A stretch of DNA of 14,332 bases from Candidatus Heimdallarchaeota archaeon (lineage in GTDB: Archaea > Asgardarchaeota > Heimdallarchaeia > Heimdallarchaeales > Heimdallarchaeaceae). The stretch spans positions 1 to 14,332 of the forward strand of contig JAUVXQ010000022.1 in NCBI GenBank assembly GCA_030603505.1, in the 5' to 3' direction. Below the pieces are notes generated by a model that was given only the letters and a program-made list of their open reading frames with translations, ran no database searches and had not been told where the DNA came from. Position 1 is the stretch's first letter. The number at the start of each line of letters is the position of its first letter. Made by a program: the position numbers and the translations under genes. Below, in pieces: positions 13,654 to 14,332 of this stretch.

Positions 13654-13818
13654 AACTACCGAAAAACAAAAACGAAAAAAGTTCATCAACTTATCGATAG
13701 GATTCTTCTAGAACAAACTCCTACAAACCATTATTACAACGAGGTTGCACTACTTTTAAAAACCGCTTTCCCTTTATCAGTTATGATAAGAAATTTAGGT
13801 GATATAAACAATGTATGA
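13654..13818 (+). other. Short start-less open frame before the acyl-CoA dehydrogenase
   Basis: A 54-codon frame runs from after a TAA (13651-13653) to a TGA (13816-13818) that overlaps the dehydrogenase ATG. It reads VHQLIDRILLEQTP and LLLKTAFPLS. There is no start codon except a late ATG leaving 10 residues. It could be the tail of a decayed gene or the untranslated leader of the dehydrogenase mRNA; nothing identifies it. Confidence 0.2.
13797..13803 (+). promoter_or_regulatory. Strong Shine-Dalgarno site of the acyl-CoA dehydrogenase
   Basis: AGGTGAT matches the archaeal 16S anti-Shine-Dalgarno consensus over seven bases and lies 7 bases before ATG 13811. It settles that start and implies a leadered mRNA. 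Confidence 0.75.
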
Positions 13819-14332
13819 AGGATTAAGTGAAATAGGACCACACTTTGAACTATCTGAAACACACAAAATGGTAAGACAGAGTGTAAGAGAATTCGCAGAA
13901 ACTGAGATAGCTCCTCATGTTAAAGAATGGGACCAATCTCACATTTTTCATAGGCCTATTCTCAAAAAAATGGCTGAACAAGGAATATTGGGTTTAAGCA
14001 TCCCTGTCAAATACGGTGGAGGAGGATTGGATTACATTGCACTAGCAATAGCATGCGAAGAGTTGGAAAGAGTTGACACATCTTTCAGAGTTATTTTAAG
14101 TGTCCATAATGGTTTATGTACCGCTACAATCTGGCAATGGGGAGACATGGAGCAAAAGAAGAAATATCTTCCAATGTTGGCTACAGGGGAAAAAATGAGC
14201 ACATACGGTTTAACAGAGGCATCAGCAGGAAGTGATCCAGCTGCCTTAAAATCTAAATGTCGATTAGAAGGTGATGAGTGGATTATAAATGGTGAAAAGA
14301 TGTGGATTTCATATACAGTATCTTCTGACATC
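13811..14332 (+). CDS. Acyl-CoA dehydrogenase, N-terminal part (3' end outside window)
   Basis: 174 codons are open to the window edge. The product is an FAD-dependent acyl-CoA dehydrogenase, which oxidises acyl-CoA thioesters at the alpha-beta bond and passes electrons to ETF. Visible are the N-terminal helical domain with SVREFAETEIAPHVKEWD, the LGLSIPVKYGGGGLDY turn, and E-E-L-E-R-V-D-T-S. The middle domain begins with YGLTEASAGSDPA, the flavin- and acyl-CoA-binding strand, and G-E-K-M-W-I-S. The catalytic Glu lies beyond the window. A full-length member is about 380 residues, so slightly less than half is present. The start has a very good AGGTGAT Shine-Dalgarno site; the ATG at 13868 would cut into the first helix and is not preferred. 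Chain-length or branched-substrate specificity cannot be judged from this part. Confidence 0.94.
   Translation, partial: MYEGLSEIGPHFELSETHKMVRQSVREFAETEIAPHVKEWDQSHIFHRPILKKMAEQGILGLSIPVKYGGGGLDYIALAIACEELERVDTSFRVILSVHNGLCTATIWQWGDMEQKKKYLPMLATGEKMSTYGLTEASAGSDPAALKSKCRLEGDEWIINGEKMWISYTVSSDI

Noticed and set aside
14032..14331. 99-codon minus-strand ORF at the right edge
   Set aside because: It is antisense to the acyl-CoA dehydrogenase, whose motifs are unmistakable on the plus strand.
1..14332. CRISPR array, integrase, toxin-antitoxin pair or defence island
   Set aside because: No regularly spaced direct repeats and no genes of these families were found; the only mobile element is the insertion sequence.

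Overview
The window is AT-rich and looks archaeal, most probably from an Asgard-type archaeon, though no rRNA or other marker gene is present to prove the lineage. Four observations point to archaea. Several transcription units are preceded by plausible BRE/TATA pairs about 25-45 bases before the start codon. Downstream genes carry AGGTGA-type Shine-Dalgarno sites. The ectodomains are rich in N-X-S/T sequons. There is also a stand-alone small GTPase of the MglA/Ras-like kind, a family expanded in Asgard genomes.

Layout, left to right. (1) 1-347: 3' end of an exonuclease III-type AP endonuclease (+), convergent with and overlapping a 424-residue SAM methyltransferase that has an N-terminal Cys-rich zinc-finger-like array (-). 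(2) 1841-3096: a 1256-bp insertion sequence with perfect 19-bp terminal inverted repeats. Its DDE transposase is split into three reading segments by two compensating frameshifts, and its start region can fold into a Shine-Dalgarno-sequestering hairpin. (3) 3100-10230: a tightly packed four-gene operon (-). It encodes a secreted, C-terminally anchored protein of probable beta-propeller type, two very large FtsX/MacB-like permeases and a LolD/MacB-type ATPase. The insertion sequence ends 3 bases after the ATPase stop codon. A hairpin plus T-tract that looks like the operon's original terminator lies on the far side of it (1759-1820). (4) 10231-10633: a gap holding the operon promoter and a 95-codon open frame without a start codon, probably a gene remnant. 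(5) 10634-11296: the small GTPase (-). (6) 11418-13616: a probable arsenic or heavy-metal efflux locus, with a thioredoxin-like CxxC protein and a COG0701/ArsP-type permease on the minus strand. A divergent ArsR-type repressor with a CxC sensor motif is on the plus strand, and a 20-bp palindrome lies against the permease TATA box. (7) 13811-14332: 5' part of an acyl-CoA dehydrogenase (+), cut by the window end.

How the genes work together. The four-gene cluster should form one membrane complex: the ATPase drives conformational change in a heterodimer of 10-TM permeases with large external domains, and the propeller-like protein is an external accessory subunit. Such machines usually extract or move lipids, lipoproteins or peptides rather than importing solutes. 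In the metal locus the repressor would sense a thiophilic metal(loid), release the palindrome and derepress the permease and redox protein. The least conventional items are the accessory propeller protein, the zinc-array methyltransferase, the GTPase lacking the canonical G3 aspartate, and the insertion sequence separating the operon from its terminator.
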